This document shows positions 7,801 to 18,751 of a stretch of 64,000 nucleotides of DNA, in pieces (the first letter of the stretch is position 1; every line of letters starts with the position of its first letter). A program made the translations under genes and the position numbers. Source of the DNA: Ramlibacter agri (GTDB lineage: Bacteria > Pseudomonadota > Gammaproteobacteria > Burkholderiales > Burkholderiaceae_C); assembly GCF_012927085.1 (NCBI RefSeq), contig NZ_JABBFX010000001.1, positions 3,658,001-3,722,000 on the forward strand, in the 5' to 3' direction. The notes below the pieces were generated by a model that saw nothing but the letters and a program-made list of their open reading frames with translations, searched no databases and was not told the origin of the DNA.

Positions 7801-9873
7801 GCGTGGGTCGCTGCCCAGGCCTTCCAGGGTCACCGAGAGCTTGCGCCGCCAGTTGGGGAAGCGGTCCTCGGTGGTGCCCGGCACGTTGACCTGCAGCACC
7901 TGGCCGGTGACGTCTTCCAGCTGCACCCCCACCAGCCAGCAGGGCGTGCGGGCCAGGAAGGCGTAGACCGCATCGGTGAAGCCCGGCGTGGCGTCGGGCA
8001 GCGAGGTCGGCTGCACGCTCACGCCCTCGGGCAGCAGCTGTTCGCGCTCCAGCGCCATCAGCAGGCGGGCGCGGTCCTGCGCGCGGCTCAGCACGTGCTC
8101 TTCGCGCGCCTGCGGGTTCGGGTACAGCTGCAGCCTGGTGGCGAGCTCGATGTCCTCGCCCAGCCAGAAGCCGCGCAAGGTCGGCAGGTCGTGCGTGCTG
8201 AACACCGCCAGCGCCTGCGGCAGCCAGTTCGCGGGCGGGCGGAAGCCGCCGTCGTCCTCGCGTTCGAACAGCAGCGGGCGGTACGACAGCAGGCTGCCTT
8301 CGCGCATGGCCTCGCGCATGCGCGGCGCCACGTTGCCGAGGTCTTCGCCGATCACCATGCATTCGTGGCGCCGGCTTTCCAGCGCCAGCACGCCCATCAG
8401 GTCTTCCAGCGGGTATTCGACGTAGGTGCCGCCGTCCGGGCCGGTCCAGAACAGGCGCATCAGCGCCATCGCGTGGTCCAGCCGCAGCGCGCCGCAGTGC
8501 CGCATGTTGGCGCGCAAGGTGTCGATGAAGGGCTGGTAGCGCGCCTGCTGCAGCCGGTGCGGGCTCCAGGGCGGCAGGCCCCAGTCCTGGCCCTTGACCG
8601 CGAGCGGGTCGGGCGGCGCGCCGGCATGCATGCCCAGCGCGAACAGCTCGTGCTCCATCCAGGTCTCGGCGCCGCCGCCGTTGACGCCCACGGCCAGGTC
8701 GCAATACAGGCCGATGCCCATGCCGCGCGTGCGCGCGTAGCGCTGGCAGGCTTCCAGCTGCAGCTCCGCCAGCCATTGCAGCCAGAAGCGGTACTGCACG
8801 TCGGAGGCATGCTCGCTGGCGAAGGCGCGGGTCGCTTCGCCGCCCGGGTCGCGATATTCCTGCGGCCAGGCCGGCCAGCCCCACACGTTGGCGTCGGCCG
8901 CGTGCAGGTGCTCCTGCAAGGCCTCGAACAAGGCGTGGCGGCCCAGCGTGGATTCGCGCTCGCGCACGTAGCGCAGGAAGTGCGCGCCGCGCGAATGGTC
9001 CTTGTGCAGCTCGTGGCGTTCGAAGTGCTGCCACAGCAGGCGCAGCACTTCTCCCTTGGCCGCTGCGGTGCCGGGGTAGTCCACCATCTCGGCGTCGCGC
9101 AGCGCGCGCAGCCGCTCCTGGAAGGTCTCGGACTGCACCTTCTGCGTGGCTTCCTCGCAGCCGCTCAGGTCCACCAGCGTCTGCACGTCCAGGTAGATCG
9201 GGTTCAGCGCCTTGCGGCTGGACGGGCTGTAGGGGCTCGCAGCCGCCGGGTTGTGCGGGAAGAGGGCGTGCAGCGGGCTCAGGCCGAGGAAGCTCGCGCC
9301 CTGGTGGGCCGCGGCGTCGCACAGCCGGCGCAGGTCGCCGAAATCGCCGATGCCCCAGTTGCGCGAGGAGCGCAAGGCATAGAGCTGGATCGTGCAGCCC
9401 CACCAGCGCTCGCCCTCGTGCAGAGGCGCCGGAACGTAGGAGTGGCGCGGCGCGGCGACGACGCGGCAGTACTCTCCCTCCGGTGCGCCTTGCAGCGTGA
9501 GGCGGTAGTAGCCCATGGCGAGGTCGGCGGGCAGCGTGATGGTGCCCTGGCCTTCTGCATGCTGCAAGTCGCCCGTTGCAATGGGAGCGCCGCCGTCCTC
9601 GGGCGCCAATTGCCATTGCGCGGCCTGTGCATCCTCGCAGGCCCATTGCAAGGTGATCGGCTCCTGCTCGTGGCCGACGTGGACGGCCGGCAGGCCGAGA
9701 TGCTGCCGCGGCGGCTCGCGGCCATCGCCGCGTACCGATTCGATCGCGCGGCGCAGGACTTCCTCGGAAACCAGTTCCTCGTTGCCCCAGAAGCCGTGGT
9801 AGCGGTCGGTGATGCCGAGGCTGCGCGCCTCCTCCGCCAGAGCGGCCCGTTCGAGCTCCCCCGGAGCATTCAC
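4801..9873 (-). CDS. malQ-treY: Fused 4-alpha-glucanotransferase (MalQ) and maltooligosyl trehalose synthase (TreY)
   Basis: One uninterrupted frame of 1690 residues carries two enzymes. Residues 1 to about 700 are amylomaltase (GH77): SPYSPSSRKALNPIYLD, LRLDHAMALMRLFW with the nucleophile Asp, GEDLG with the acid/base Glu, and STHDLPTLRGFW. From about residue 720 a TreY (GH13) begins: GTYRVQFHKGNTF, GYDIVDHGELNPEVG, LDVVPNHMGV, GLRIDHPDGLSDP and VEKIQAEHE. TreY converts the reducing-end maltose unit of maltooligosaccharides to a trehalose unit; MalQ can redistribute glucan lengths for it. The start is GTG at 9871-9873, overlapping the treZ stop as GTGA. The two enzymes are usually separate proteins; no stop or frameshift is visible between them. 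Confidence 0.93.
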   Translation of the reverse strand: MNAPGELERAALAEEARSLGITDRYHGFWGNEELVSEEVLRRAIESVRGDGREPPRQHLGLPAVHVGHEQEPITLQWACEDAQAAQWQLAPEDGGAPIATGDLQHAEGQGTITLPADLAMGYYRLTLQGAPEGEYCRVVAAPRHSYVPAPLHEGERWWGCTIQLYALRSSRNWGIGDFGDLRRLCDAAAHQGASFLGLSPLHALFPHNPAAASPYSPSSRKALNPIYLDVQTLVDLSGCEEATQKVQSETFQERLRALRDAEMVDYPGTAAAKGEVLRLLWQHFERHELHKDHSRGAHFLRYVRERESTLGRHALFEALQEHLHAADANVWGWPAWPQEYRDPGGEATRAFASEHASDVQYRFWLQWLAELQLEACQRYARTRGMGIGLYCDLAVGVNGGGAETWMEHELFALGMHAGAPPDPLAVKGQDWGLPPWSPHRLQQARYQPFIDTLRANMRHCGALRLDHAMALMRLFWTGPDGGTYVEYPLEDLMGVLALESRRHECMVIGEDLGNVAPRMREAMREGSLLSYRPLLFEREDDGGFRPPANWLPQALAVFSTHDLPTLRGFWLGEDIELATRLQLYPNPQAREEHVLSRAQDRARLLMALEREQLLPEGVSVQPTSLPDATPGFTDAVYAFLARTPCWLVGVQLEDVTGQVLQVNVPGTTEDRFPNWRRKLSVTLEGLGSDPRWASVTQVLREARSGPSIAAQAPRELPALDTALIPCGTYRVQFHKGNTFEQVTQAIPYLRAMGVSHLYSSPYLRARPGSTHGYDIVDHGELNPEVGDEVAHGRLCQALRRNGMGQILDVVPNHMGVLEADNAWWLDVLEHGRGSPHAEFFDIEWNPAQPDLAGRLLLPVLGDQYGKVLEAGEIQLHFAPEDGEFRLHYWDHRFPLDPASYPEILATLPAPPARDDSEGDSHAVVGALLDSFGRLPSRDVPTPEGRASRVRDSAVYKRQLARLAQRHEWLARWIEACVQRLNGQAGEPSSFDALDRLIRAQAYRLADWRVASDDVNYRRFFDVNTLAALRMEKPEVFEATHRKVLHWLQDGMLTGLRIDHPDGLSDPQHYFEQLQARYAGQAEVAGHHPRALYLLVEKIQAEHEPLPEDWPVHGDTGYRFGSLVNGLFVEGRNENALLAAYHAFTGESTDFDEILYQCKRLIIETSLYSELNWLTHALYRLTRSNRRRWDFTRNRLRWALAEVAAAFPVYRTYLRVGEPASAMDRRHIDWAISAAERRLGGSEATVLAHLREVLLGEGEGADLPAGPRARFIARWQQYTAPVTAKSMEDTAFYRYLPLLSLNEVGSDPRSFGVSIAAFHFANATRQRHRPHCMLGTSTHDSKRGEDLRSRIDVLSEMPAQWEDSLLRLSHWAQLYVTRNSKATWPTGNDVWLLFQTLVGLWPARPPGEAERESIRTRVQDYMRKAVREAKQNTSWVCPEGEYEDALERYVDGVLRSSQPTPFADELQKITARIAPFGFRNSLAQVALKYTVPGVPDLYQGCEHWNFSLVDPDNRRHVDFGKLAADLEGLRALYANGHPDTEQWRALHASVADGRLKQLVTWRLLQLRRERKTLFREASYLPLGVEGGAAEHALAFARICDGEAVLVVAARLTYTLCRGDDGRWSPALWRGTQLHLGPDGALRRFRRWRNWLTGADCAATAGDGATLDLNNVFEGAGGLPFAVLVAQPESPA

Positions 9874-11693
9874 TGCGTGATCTCCGCGCCCAGCAGCCAG
9901 CGCGCCGCGAAGGGCGGCCACTGGCCGGGCGGCTGGCTGGCGGGCCAGCGGTGGCTGAACACGCAGTTCGCTTCGACCGGGCCCAGGTGCTGCGGCGGCA
10001 CGGCGATGGGGGCGGCGCCGAGGTTCAGCTCCAGCGACAGCATCTGGCCATCCGCATAGCGCCACTGCACCGCCAGCCCGTGCTCGCCGATGCGCTGCAC
10101 GCTGTGCTTGCCGGTGAGCAGCTGCGCCTGCCGCGGCGTGATGCAACTGCGGCGCGCCTCCACGGCGGCACGCACGTTGTCGCGCCAGGCCCGGCCGGCT
10201 TCGCTGTGCGCCTGCGCGGCGTCAGGCCGGCAGGCAGCGAAGGTGGCCGCGCTGCAGGGATCCGGCAGGTCCTCGGCGTGGTCGTGCCCGAACTCGCGCT
10301 TGCGCCCTGCGCGTACCGCTTCGCGCAGCTTGCCTTCCCAGTCGGCGAAATAGAGGAAGGGCGCTTTCGCGCCGGACTCCTCGCCGAGAAACAACATGGG
10401 AATGGCCGGCGTCAGCAGCGCCAGCAAGGTCGGCAACTGCGCCGCTTCCGGCGGCACCAGCTGCGACAGGCGCTCGCCGCGCGCGCGGTTGCCGACCTGG
10501 TCGTGGTTGTGCGCGAAGTTGACGAGCGTCGTCAGGTCCTGCGCCGGTGCCGCGTGCACATGCTTGCGGGCGCCGCCGGGCTTGCGTTGCGAACCCTCGA
10601 ACACCATGCCGTGCGTGAACGCTCGTCCCAGCAGGTCCAGCGGATCGACACCGTAGTCGTGGTAGTAGCTCTGCGTCTCGCCGGTCAGCGCCACGTGCAG
10701 CGCATGGTGGAAATCGTCGTTCCACTGTGCGTCGTAGCGGCCCGGCGGCTCGGACCGGGCCAGCAGGCGCCAGTCGTTGTCCTCGTTCTCCAGCACCAGG
10801 TGCACGTGCCGGCCGTGCGTGGCCTTGCGCACGGTGGCGGACAGCTCCTCCAGGATGTGCGGCGTGCTGCTGTCGCGGATGGCGTGCACCGCGTCCAGCC
10901 GCAGGCCGTCGAAGCGGTACTCCTGCAGCCAGTAGAGCGCGTTGTGGATGAAGAAGTCGCGCACCGGCCGGTTGTCCGGCCCGTCGAAGTTGATCGCAGC
11001 GCCCCAGGGGCTGGAATGCGTCTGCGAGAAGAAGCCGGGCGCATACGCGTGCAGGTAGTTGCCGTCGGGCCCGAAGTGGTTGTAGACAACGTCCAGGAAC
11101 ACCATCATCCCGAGGCGATGCGCTGCCTGCACCAGGTGCTTCAGGTCGTCGGGTGCGCCATAGGCGTCATGCGGCGCGAAGGGCAGCACGCCGTCGTAAC
11201 CCCAGCCGAAGCGGCCGCCGAAGTTGCTGACCGGCATCAGCTCGATGGCCGTGATGCCGATGTCCGCCAGCTCGCGTAGCCGCGCTTCGGCTGCGCGAAA
11301 GGTGCCCTCGGGCGTGAAGGCGCCCACGTGCAGTTCGTACAGCACCACTTCGTTCCAGGGCCGGCCGGACCAGCCGGCGTCCCATTCGAACTGGCGCGGG
11401 TCGACGACCGCGCTGGGCCCGTGCGGTCCCTCGGGGTTCTGGCGCGAAGCCGGGTCGGGCACCAGCAGCTGGCCGTCGATGCGCCACTGGTAGACGCTGC
11501 CGGCCGCCGCCTCGGCCAAGGTGCATTCCCACCAGCCCTCGGCGTCGGCTTCCGCCGGGTGCGCTATCGCGCGCCCCGCCGCGTTGGGCGCGAAGGAGAG
11601 TTCCGCGCTGCGCGCGGCTGGCGCCCAGAGCCGGAAGGTGGCGCCGCCCGCGTGCAGGCTGGCGCCGAAAGGCATCTCGTGCTGGCACCGCAT
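9870..11693 (-). CDS. treZ: Malto-oligosyltrehalose trehalohydrolase
   Basis: GH13 enzyme of 607 residues that releases trehalose from the maltooligosyl-trehalose made by TreY. An N-terminal beta-sandwich (FGASLHAGGATFRLWAPAA) is followed by the barrel: VVLYELHVGAFTPEGTF, VFLDVVYNHFGPDGNY, GLRLDAVHAIRD with the nucleophile Asp, VLENEDND with the acid/base Glu, and NHDQVGNRARGERL. The ATG at 11693 lies two bases after the glgX stop and the gene overlaps malQ-treY by 4 bp. Pairing of TreZ with TreY is the defining sign of the TreYZ route. Confidence 0.95.
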   Translation of the reverse strand: MRCQHEMPFGASLHAGGATFRLWAPAARSAELSFAPNAAGRAIAHPAEADAEGWWECTLAEAAAGSVYQWRIDGQLLVPDPASRQNPEGPHGPSAVVDPRQFEWDAGWSGRPWNEVVLYELHVGAFTPEGTFRAAEARLRELADIGITAIELMPVSNFGGRFGWGYDGVLPFAPHDAYGAPDDLKHLVQAAHRLGMMVFLDVVYNHFGPDGNYLHAYAPGFFSQTHSSPWGAAINFDGPDNRPVRDFFIHNALYWLQEYRFDGLRLDAVHAIRDSSTPHILEELSATVRKATHGRHVHLVLENEDNDWRLLARSEPPGRYDAQWNDDFHHALHVALTGETQSYYHDYGVDPLDLLGRAFTHGMVFEGSQRKPGGARKHVHAAPAQDLTTLVNFAHNHDQVGNRARGERLSQLVPPEAAQLPTLLALLTPAIPMLFLGEESGAKAPFLYFADWEGKLREAVRAGRKREFGHDHAEDLPDPCSAATFAACRPDAAQAHSEAGRAWRDNVRAAVEARRSCITPRQAQLLTGKHSVQRIGEHGLAVQWRYADGQMLSLELNLGAAPIAVPPQHLGPVEANCVFSHRWPASQPPGQWPPFAARWLLGAEITQ

Positions 11694-11695
11694 TC

Positions 11696-13873
11696 TTATT
11701 CCCTCGGTTTCTGCGTCAGCAAGGCCATGGAATGGGGCAGCATCTCCAGCTTGGCGCCGGGCGCGTAGCGGCGCGCCGCGGCCTCCTCGAAGTGGCCTTC
11801 CCCAGTGTAGATGCGCAGGGCCCATTCCTCCTCGTGGCCGGGCACCTGCGGCAGCGTGAAGGTGGCCTCGTCGCCGGTGGCGTTGAAGACCAGCAGCACC
11901 GAGCAGCCGGGCTCTTCCTCCGGATGCGCGTAGCGGCAATCGAGCACGGCGGCCACGCAGCGCACGGCCGGGTTGGTCCATTCCTCGCCCGTCATCTCCA
12001 GGCCCCAGACGCTGTACCAGCCGATGTCGCGCCGGCCCGCTTCGTCCGGGCGGCCCGTCAGCCAGGCGTTCCGGCGCAGCACCGGCAGCTCGCGCCGCAG
12101 CCGGATCACGTCGCTCGTGAAGGCGATCAGCGGATCGCTGCGGCGCGCCTTGCTCCAGTCGAACCAGCTTACCGGGTTGTCCTGGCAGTACGCGTTGTTG
12201 TTGCCGCCCTGGGTGCGGCCCATCTCGTCGCCGCCCAGCAGCAGCGGCACGCCGCGCGAGGCGAACAGCGTGGTGAGGAAGTTGCGCTTCTGGCGCTCGC
12301 GGAAGGCCAGGATCTCGGGGTCGCCGGTCGGCCCTTCGACGCCGCAGTTCCAGCTGCGGTTGTGGCTTTCGCCGTCGCGGTTGTCCTCGGCGTTGGCCTC
12401 GTTGTGCTTCTCGTTGTAGCTCACCAGGTCCTGCAGGGTGAAGCCGTCGTGCACGGTGATCAGGTTGATGCTGGCGCGCGGCGGCCGCCGCGAGTGGCCG
12501 TAGATGTCGGCCGAGCCGCAGAGCGCCGCGGCGAAGTCGCCCAGGCTGCCTTCCTCGCCCCGCCAGTAGTCGCGCACGCGGTCCCGGTATTGCCCGTTCC
12601 ATTCGCTCCAGCCGATGGGAAAGCCGCCCACCTGGTAGCCGTTCTCGCCCAGGTCCCAGGGCTCGGCGATCATCTTCACGTGCTTGAGAACTGGGTCCTG
12701 CGCCACCGCCGACAGGAAGGGGCCGCGATGGTCGAAGCCGCCGCTGGCGTTGCGCGCCAGCGCCGGCGCCAGGTCGAAGCGGAAGCCGTCCACGTGCATC
12801 TCCTGCACCCAGTAGCGCAAGCTGTCCATGCACAACCGCAGCATCGCCGGGTGGCTGGTATTGAGCGTGTTGCCGGTGCCGGTGTAGTCGACGTAGTGGC
12901 GGTAGTCGTCGGTAAGGCGGTAGTAGCTGCGGTTGTCCAGGCCCTTGAAGGCGAGGGTGGGGCCGAGGTGGTTGCCTTCGCAGCTGTGGTTGTAGACCAC
13001 GTCCAGGATCACCTCGATGCCGGCCCCATGCAGCGCCTTCACCATCGTCCGGAATTCGTCCGGCTGGCCCTTGGAAAGGTAGCGCGGGTCCGGCGCGAAG
13101 AAGCCGATGCTGTTGTAGCCCCAGTAGTTGGCCAGCCCCAGTTCGACCAGCCGGCGTTCGTCGTTGAAGGCGTGCACCGGCAGCAACTGCACCGCCGTGA
13201 TGCCCAGCGCTTTCAGGTGCGCGACGGCCGGTTCGCTGGCCAGGCCCAGGAAAGTGCCGCGCACTTCCTCGGGCAAGTCCGGCAACTGCTTGCTGAAGCC
13301 GCGCACGTGGACCTCGTAGAAGACGCTGTCTTCCATCGGCGTGCCGGGCGGGCGGTCCTTGCCCCAGTCGAAGCGGGAGTCCACGATGACGCACTTGGCG
13401 GCGTAGGCGGCGTTGTCGCGCGTGTCCATGTGCAGGTCGCGCTTGTCCTGGCCGAGCGGGTAGCCGTATTGCCAGGCGGCGCCGCGCAGCGGGCGGTCCA
13501 GCGCCTTGGCGTAAGGGTCGAGCAGCAGCTTGTAGGGGTTGCAGCGCCAGCCGTGCAGCGGCTCGTAAGGGCCGTGCACGCGCAGGCCGTAGCGTTGCCC
13601 GGCCCGCAGGCCGGGCACGAAGCCGTGCCAGATGTCGTCGGTGTGGCCGGGCAGGATGACGCGGCGCTCTTCGCGCTCGCCACCCTCCGCGAACAGGCAG
13701 AGCTCCACCCTTTCGGCGGAGCTGGCATAGACGGCGAAGTTGACGCCGCCGGCCTCCAGCGTGGCGCCGAGCGGCCAGGGCCGCCCGGCTGCGCAGGCTG
13801 CAGGTGCTCCGGACTCGGCCGGTGGATTGCTGACGCGGGGAGAGCGGGATGTAGCGACGGCTTGCGCCGTCAT
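11696..13873 (-). CDS. glgX: Glycogen debranching enzyme (isoamylase type, GlgX/TreX)
   Basis: GH13 alpha-1,6-glucosidase of 725 residues that removes side chains from glucan and frees linear maltooligosaccharides. After an N-terminal CBM48-like domain come [50 protein letters not shown] with the nucleophile Asp, [16 protein letters not shown] with the acid/base Glu, and [18 protein letters not shown]. Placed just before treZ and treY it probably plays the TreX role, supplying unbranched substrate for trehalose formation, as well as glycogen turnover. The ATG overlaps the glgC stop as ATGA. Confidence 0.94.
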   Translation of the reverse strand: MTAQAVATSRSPRVSNPPAESGAPAACAAGRPWPLGATLEAGGVNFAVYASSAERVELCLFAEGGEREERRVILPGHTDDIWHGFVPGLRAGQRYGLRVHGPYEPLHGWRCNPYKLLLDPYAKALDRPLRGAAWQYGYPLGQDKRDLHMDTRDNAAYAAKCVIVDSRFDWGKDRPPGTPMEDSVFYEVHVRGFSKQLPDLPEEVRGTFLGLASEPAVAHLKALGITAVQLLPVHAFNDERRLVELGLANYWGYNSIGFFAPDPRYLSKGQPDEFRTMVKALHGAGIEVILDVVYNHSCEGNHLGPTLAFKGLDNRSYYRLTDDYRHYVDYTGTGNTLNTSHPAMLRLCMDSLRYWVQEMHVDGFRFDLAPALARNASGGFDHRGPFLSAVAQDPVLKHVKMIAEPWDLGENGYQVGGFPIGWSEWNGQYRDRVRDYWRGEEGSLGDFAAALCGSADIYGHSRRPPRASINLITVHDGFTLQDLVSYNEKHNEANAEDNRDGESHNRSWNCGVEGPTGDPEILAFRERQKRNFLTTLFASRGVPLLLGGDEMGRTQGGNNNAYCQDNPVSWFDWSKARRSDPLIAFTSDVIRLRRELPVLRRNAWLTGRPDEAGRRDIGWYSVWGLEMTGEEWTNPAVRCVAAVLDCRYAHPEEEPGCSVLLVFNATGDEATFTLPQVPGHEEEWALRIYTGEGHFEEAAARRYAPGAKLEMLPHSMALLTQKPRE

Positions 13874-15157
13874 GCAAGCATCTCCATCATGCGGGTGGAT
13901 TCTTCGCCCAGCGTGGCACTTTCGTCAATCTGCGCCAGGAAAGGCGACTGCGCGCGGCGCACCGGGAAGTAGCCGGCCGGCACCACGACGATGCCGTTGG
14001 GCGTGACCGGGAAGCGCTTGCGGTCCTGCTCCAGGTTGAAGCCGATCCGCTCTTCCGGCGGCACGTCGTTGTCCTGGTCGATGATGGCGCGCCGCACCTG
14101 AGCGCCGCGGCCGATGCGCGAACGCTCCATCACGATGCAGTGTTCCAGCCGGGCGTTGCGCTCCACCAGCACCGAGCGGCGCAGCATCGCATGGTCCAGC
14201 GTGGCGCCGTCGACGATGCTGCCGGAGCCCACCACCGAGCGGTTGATGACGCCGTTCTCGATCTGCGCCGATTCCGCCTGGTCCGGGCTGGCGTAGATCG
14301 GCCAGCGGCGGTTGGTCATGCGGAAGCGCGGCTGCGCGCCCAGCGTGTCGAAGTGCGCCTGGTAATAGGCGTCGATGGTGCCGACGTCGCGCCAGTAGGC
14401 GTGCTCTTCGTAGGGCTCGGTGCCCGGGATGATGTTGGTGGCGAAGTCGTAGGCCACCAGCTTGTGGCTCTTCACCATCGACGGCAGGATGTGCTTGCCG
14501 AAGTCGGTCTCGCCGTTGTCGTGCATGCGCTTCAACTGCTGCAGCAGCACGTCGGCGTTGAAGATGTAGTTGCCCATCGAGGCCAGCGCGTGCGTGCGGC
14601 TGCCCGGCATGGGACGCGCGCTCTTCGGCTTTTCCTTGAAGTCGACGATGCGGTGGTTGTCGTCGACGTCGACGATGCCGAACTGGTCGCACTCGCGCAG
14701 TTCCACCGGCAGGGTCGCCACGCTGGCGTGGGCGTTGCTCTTGATGTGGAAGTCGATCATCTGCCGCACGTCCATACGGTAGATGTGGTCGGCGCCGAAC
14801 ACTGCCACGATGTCCGGCTGCATGCTCTCGATCAGGTGGATGTTCTGGTAGACCGCGTCCGCCGTGCCCTGGAACCATTCCGGCCCGTTGCGCATCTGCG
14901 GCGGCACCACGGTGATGAACTGCTGCGGCATGAAGCGCGCCATGGTCCAGGTCTGCCGCACGTGCTCGATCAGCGACTGTGACTTGTACTGGACCAGCAG
15001 GTAGGTGGAGTAGATCTCCGAGTTCACCAGGTTGGACAGCACGAAGTCGATGATGCGGTGCTTGCCGTTGAACGGCACCGCGGGCTTGCAGCGGTTGGCG
15101 GTCAGCGGATGCAGGCGCGAGCCTTCGCCTCCGGCCATCACGAAGGCCAGGACGTTT

Positions 15158-15171
<14 letters not shown>
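13870..15171 (-). CDS. glgC: Glucose-1-phosphate adenylyltransferase (ADP-glucose pyrophosphorylase)
   Basis: Makes ADP-glucose from glucose-1-phosphate and ATP, the committed step of bacterial glycogen synthesis. The 433-residue protein has the nucleotidyltransferase signature [14 protein letters not shown] near the N-terminus, [10 protein letters not shown] in the catalytic core, [15 protein letters not shown] in the sugar-phosphate site, and a C-terminal left-handed beta-helix ([20 protein letters not shown]). The start ATG lies 14 bp inside the end of glgB; the lack of any gap suggests coupled translation. Confidence 0.95.
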
Positions 15172-17110
<1,939 letters not shown>

Positions 17111-17283
17111 GTCCTCTGCTCGTTCTGAGCAGGCCATTCTGAAGATGGCCACGCGCGCAGCGTGAAGGATGCACAGATCAAGCGGCGTAGGTCGTTACCT
17201 ACAGCCGGAGCAGACGGCCACGGTCATGCGGCCGTCATGTGGCGACTACGCCGAGTACGCTTCAGCCGCAGGGTGCGGAAACG
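17111..17283 (-). promoter_or_regulatory. Presumed promoter and leader region of the glg-tre operon
   Basis: The gap between livF and glgB holds a perfect inverted repeat, GTAGGT (17187-17192) and ACCTAC (17197-17202) around CGTT, about 80 bp before the glgB start. It could be an operator or a leader hairpin. I could not identify a convincing -35/-10 pair. Confidence 0.3.
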
Positions 17284-17997
17284 CTAGACCCCGAGGTAAT
17301 GCCCGAGCAACTGCGGCTGCGACCGCAGGTCGCCGGAGCTGCCTTCATACACCACTTCACCCTTGACGAGGATGACGTTGCGGTCGCTGACCTGCGTGAC
17401 GTGCTTCCACGCCTTGTCGACGATGACGCTGGAGATGCCGCTCTCGCGGATCAGGCCGCAGATGCGCCAGATCTCGCGCGCGACGAGGGGCGCGAGGCCC
17501 TCCGTGGCTTCGTCGAGGATGAGCACGTCGGGGTTGGTCATCAGCGCGCGGCCGATGGTCAGCATCTGCTGCTCGCCGCCGGACAGTTGCTGCCCGCCGT
17601 GGCCCAGCCTTTCGCGCAGGCGCGGAAAGGTTTCGAGCACGCGCTCGTAGGTCCAGTCGCGCTGGCCCTGCGTGCCGGGCCGCGCGGCCATCAGCAGGTT
17701 TTCCTTGACGCTGAGGTTGCCGAAGATGCCGCGGCCTTCCGGCACGTAGGCAATGCCGAGTTGCGCGGCTTCGTAGGCTGGCCGGCCCAGCGTGGTGCGG
17801 CCTTTGACCTCGACGCTGCCGGCGCGCGGCCGCACGATGCCCATGAGCGACTTCAGCAGCGTGCTCTTGCCCATGCCGTTGCGGCCCATGAGGCCGATGG
17901 TCTCGCCGCGGTCCACGTGGAAGTCGATGCCGCGCAGGATGTGGCTCGCGCCGTAATAGGTCTGCAGGCCGCGTGCTTCGATCAGGCGTTCAGCCAT
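17284..17997 (-). CDS. Branched-chain-type ABC transporter ATP-binding protein (LivF family)
   Basis: Cytoplasmic ATPase of 237 residues with Walker A GRNGMGKS, signature LSGGEQQM and Walker B LILDEATEGLAP, the short LivF form. Its ATG lies 8 bp inside the preceding LivG gene. It ends the five-gene HAAT transporter cluster (receptor, two permeases, two ATPases) that follows benzoate-CoA ligase on the same strand. HAAT transporters in such positions often import aromatic acids, so benzoate or a relative is the likely cargo; that is inferred from context. Confidence 0.92.
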   Translation of the reverse strand: MAERLIEARGLQTYYGASHILRGIDFHVDRGETIGLMGRNGMGKSTLLKSLMGIVRPRAGSVEVKGRTTLGRPAYEAAQLGIAYVPEGRGIFGNLSVKENLLMAARPGTQGQRDWTYERVLETFPRLRERLGHGGQQLSGGEQQMLTIGRALMTNPDVLILDEATEGLAPLVAREIWRICGLIRESGISSVIVDKAWKHVTQVSDRNVILVKGEVVYEGSSGDLRSQPQLLGHYLGV

Positions 17998-18751
17998 GGG
18001 CGGCTTCCCCTTCGCCGAGGTAGGCGGACTGCACGCTGGCGTCCGCGCGCACCTGCGCCGGCGTGCCGCCGGCGATGACCTGGCCGTTGACCATCACCGT
18101 CAGGTGGTCGGCCAGCGCGAAGACGGCGTCCATGTCGTGTTCGACCAGCAGCATCGCGTGGTCCTGCTTCAGGCGCAGCAGCAGGGCGACCATGCGCTCC
18201 GCTTCGGCCGAGCCCATGCCAGCCAGCGGTTCGTCCAGCAACAGCACGCGCGGTTCGGTGGCCAGGGTCATGGCGATTTCGAGCTGCCGCTGCTCGCCGT
18301 GGCTGATGGCCGCGGCGACGAAGTCGCGCCGAGGCTGCAGGCCGGCGAGCTCCAGCGCGCGTTCGGCGCGCTCGTTGGCTGCGCGCACTTTGCTCGCCAA
18401 GGTCAGCCAGCGCGCGGCATGCGGCGTGCGCGATTGCGCGGCCAGGCGCACGTTCTCCCACACCGTGAAGGGCAGGAAGATGTTGGTCTTCTGGTAGCTG
18501 CGGCCGAGGCCCGCGCGCGAAATGCGCTCGGGACTCCAGCCGGTGACGTCGCGGCCGGCAAGCTCGATGCCGCCTTCGGTGGGTGCGAGGTCGCCGGAAA
18601 GCAGGTTGGTCAGGGTCGACTTGCCGGCGCCATTGGGGCCGATCACCGCATGGATGCGGTCGCGCCAGAGGTCGATGGTGACGGCGTTGACGGCGGCCAG
18701 GCCGCCGAAGCGCTTGGTGAGGCCGCGGGCGGAGAGGAGGACTTCACTCAT
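17990..18751 (-). CDS. Branched-chain-type ABC transporter ATP-binding protein (LivG family)
   Basis: ATPase of 253 residues with Walker A GPNGAGKS, signature ISHGEQRQLE and Walker B LLLDEPLAGMG. The start ATG at 18749-18751 gives MSEVLLSARGLTKRFGG, the usual LivG N-terminus; a longer frame upstream is a shadow of the LivM gene. It overlaps both neighbours by 8 bp, so the transporter genes are probably co-translated. Confidence 0.92.
   Translation of the reverse strand: MSEVLLSARGLTKRFGGLAAVNAVTIDLWRDRIHAVIGPNGAGKSTLTNLLSGDLAPTEGGIELAGRDVTGWSPERISRAGLGRSYQKTNIFLPFTVWENVRLAAQSRTPHAARWLTLASKVRAANERAERALELAGLQPRRDFVAAAISHGEQRQLEIAMTLATEPRVLLLDEPLAGMGSAEAERMVALLLRLKQDHAMLLVEHDMDAVFALADHLTVMVNGQVIAGGTPAQVRADASVQSAYLGEGEAAHG

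Noticed and set aside
6976..10059. Plus-strand frame of over 1000 codons opposite malQ-treY
   Set aside because: Antisense shadow of a strongly supported enzyme; no domain is visible.
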